Below, in pieces: positions 62,981-64,000 of a DNA stretch of 64,000 bases. Source of the DNA: Rhodothermaceae bacterium (GTDB taxonomy: Bacteria > Bacteroidota > Rhodothermia > Rhodothermales > Bin80); contig VXSC01000019.1 in assembly GCA_009838195.1 (NCBI GenBank), forward strand, positions 62,001-126,000, given 5' to 3'. Each line of letters starts with the position of its first letter. The stretch's first letter is position 1. The translations under genes were made by a program, and so were the position numbers. Under the pieces are notes generated by a model. It saw nothing but the letters and a program-made list of their open reading frames with translations, was not told the DNA's origin and searched no databases.

Positions 62981-63880
62981 ATGAAATTCAGGTATCTATT
63001 AATTGCAGTTATCTTCCTGGCAGGATGTGATGCCGTTCAACCGGAGGACACGTCTCTGCTTGTTGTGGAAGCATTCGTGATGTCCGAGCAATCATTACCG
63101 GAAATCATCCTAAGACAGGCTGCTCCGCTGCAAGATCCTTATCAGCTGGATTCGTCGACTGCCGCCATGGGTGCCCAAGTTGGACTCACGCTACAGGATG
63201 CTTTAATTCCTTACCGGATGCAGCGCCCTGGAGCGTATGGGCCATTGGATTCTGTGATAGCAGTGCCTGGAGAAAGCATCGCATTGAATGTGCAATGGGA
63301 GGATCAATTGGTCACGGCGCGGACCCGAATTCCACCGTTAATTTCCCTGGATAGCATAGAAATCTCGGTTTCAGACACCCCTGTCCCTGGATTGCTGTTA
63401 GACTCCCTGTTTATAGATCCGACTCAGATTGATTCTTTGGGGATTCGGGCGCTGGGCACGGGTGCGCGGGAAGGATTGGTCCATCTCGTACGGGCGACCG
63501 TGTATTGGGAGGATCATACTGGAAACGATGGGAATGACTGGTGGATCAGAATGCAATTGCTACCCACTCTGACGCAGGATCAAAGACTCAGCAATTACTT
63601 TCTGAGTTCGGAAGTGGTGCAGCCGGAAGAGGATATACCATTTATTGATGCGAATCGGCGATCTTGGTCGGGTTCTTATGCAGTACCTGTGGCAAGCCAG
63701 ACCGATCCGATTTCACAGCATGGTCTGCGTATCAGTATTATTCGTTGTACAGAGGCCTATGCAGACTTTGTTTCCCAGAGTTCGAATCCGGGTGAATATG
63801 AGCCACCATCAAACATTTTACACGGACGGGGGATTTTTGCGGGACTGGCCGTGGATACATTTACAGTAAGCATTAAGTAA
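62981..63880 (+). CDS. DUF4249-family lipoprotein
   Basis: 299 aa from ATG 62981, two bases after the receptor stop; a GTG just before it would overlap the stop codon. The lipobox AVIFLAGC gives a lipid on Cys16. The protein begins its family-like region with LLVVEAFVMSEQSLPEIILRQAAPL, where DUF4249 members have an Ig-like strand set, and continues with VPGESIALNVQWEDQLVTARTRIP and late YFLSSEVVQPEEDIPFIDANRRSWSGSYAVPV. DUF4249 proteins almost always follow a TonB receptor and presumably help it at the outer membrane; the function is not known. Its stop overlaps the recX start (TAATG). Confidence 0.82.
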   Translation: MKFRYLLIAVIFLAGCDAVQPEDTSLLVVEAFVMSEQSLPEIILRQAAPLQDPYQLDSSTAAMGAQVGLTLQDALIPYRMQRPGAYGPLDSVIAVPGESIALNVQWEDQLVTARTRIPPLISLDSIEISVSDTPVPGLLLDSLFIDPTQIDSLGIRALGTGAREGLVHLVRATVYWEDHTGNDGNDWWIRMQLLPTLTQDQRLSNYFLSSEVVQPEEDIPFIDANRRSWSGSYAVPVASQTDPISQHGLRISIIRCTEAYADFVSQSSNPGEYEPPSNILHGRGIFAGLAVDTFTVSIK

Positions 63881-64000
63881 TGAGTACTGCAAAAGGGCGT
63901 TCGTTCAGAGCTGGTACGATCACGGCGTTAAACCCGCAGGTTAAGAATCGGGCTAGGACATCGGTTTTTATTGATGGCGAGTATGCCTTTGGGATTTTGA
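63880..64000 (+). CDS. recX: Regulatory protein RecX, N-terminal part
   Basis: The last 121 bases encode 40 residues of the RecX N-terminus: after a short leader, AGTITALNPQVKNRARTSVF and IDGEYAFGIL match the first beta-strands of RecX, which binds RecA filaments and limits their activity. The gene runs off the end of the window. Its ATG shares one base with the stop of the DUF4249 gene, so it may be translated from the receptor operon's mRNA, an unusual setting for recX. Confidence 0.8.
   Translation, partial: MSTAKGRSFRAGTITALNPQVKNRARTSVFIDGEYAFGIL

Noticed and set aside
62981-63880. DUF4249 lipoprotein considered as SusD
   Set aside because: It is too short, lacks SusD TPR helices, and fits the DUF4249 family that follows STN-type receptors.

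Overview
The window reads as chromosomal DNA of a Gram-negative, aerobic, probably marine heterotroph of the Bacteroidota/Rhodothermota/Balneolota group. The cues are type IX secretion (T9SS) C-terminal sorting domains with the NYPNPF motif on several secreted proteins, a PorV/PorQ-like protein, TonB receptors with carboxypeptidase-regulatory N-domains, an ECF sigma/FecR/STN-receptor/DUF4249 group, a type III glutamine synthetase and weak Shine-Dalgarno sites. The exact phylum is an inference. No prophage, insertion sequence or CRISPR array was seen.

Left part (1-21,000). A nitroreductase tail converges on glnN (GSIII). Everything from about 20,860 down to 3,004 then lies on the minus strand and looks like a carbohydrate-use locus: a LacI-family regulator, a CRTAC1-like and a TPR lipoprotein, then a tightly packed five-gene operon (tandem carbohydrate-binding-like T9SS cargo, TonB receptor, 1125-aa secreted protein, PorV-like protein, parvulin), followed by a GH16 laminarinase-type enzyme. 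Successive operon genes overlap by 1 or 4 bases (TAATG, ATGA).

Middle (21,000-48,000). SGNH hydrolase, recO, an outer-membrane barrel, hyuA-hyuB, aconitase, tRNA-Ala(CGC), a large Asp-box/VPS10-like protein and a subtilisin-LRR fusion with T9SS tail come first. A second minus-strand sugar operon follows: MFS sugar porter, clan GH-A glycosidase, a 1155-aa phosphorylase-like enzyme (GH94/GH149/GH161 type) and a serine hydrolase. The sequence TACGAAAA(GG or CC)TTTTCAT lies about 85-100 bp upstream of both this operon and the five-gene operon. It is a strong candidate operator that would join the two clusters into one regulon, plausibly for beta-1,3-glucan (laminarin): GH16 cutting outside, TonB uptake, periplasmic trimming, MFS import and phosphorolysis.

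Right part (48,000-64,000). Housekeeping genes (purF, a CorC/GldE-like protein, an NSS-family symporter, ssb, mazG) are followed by a decayed GAF-domain gene, a lone TonB receptor with a clear terminator, and the ECF sigma/FecR/STN-TonB receptor/DUF4249 group. The start codon of recX overlaps the stop of the DUF4249 gene, and recX runs off the end of the window.
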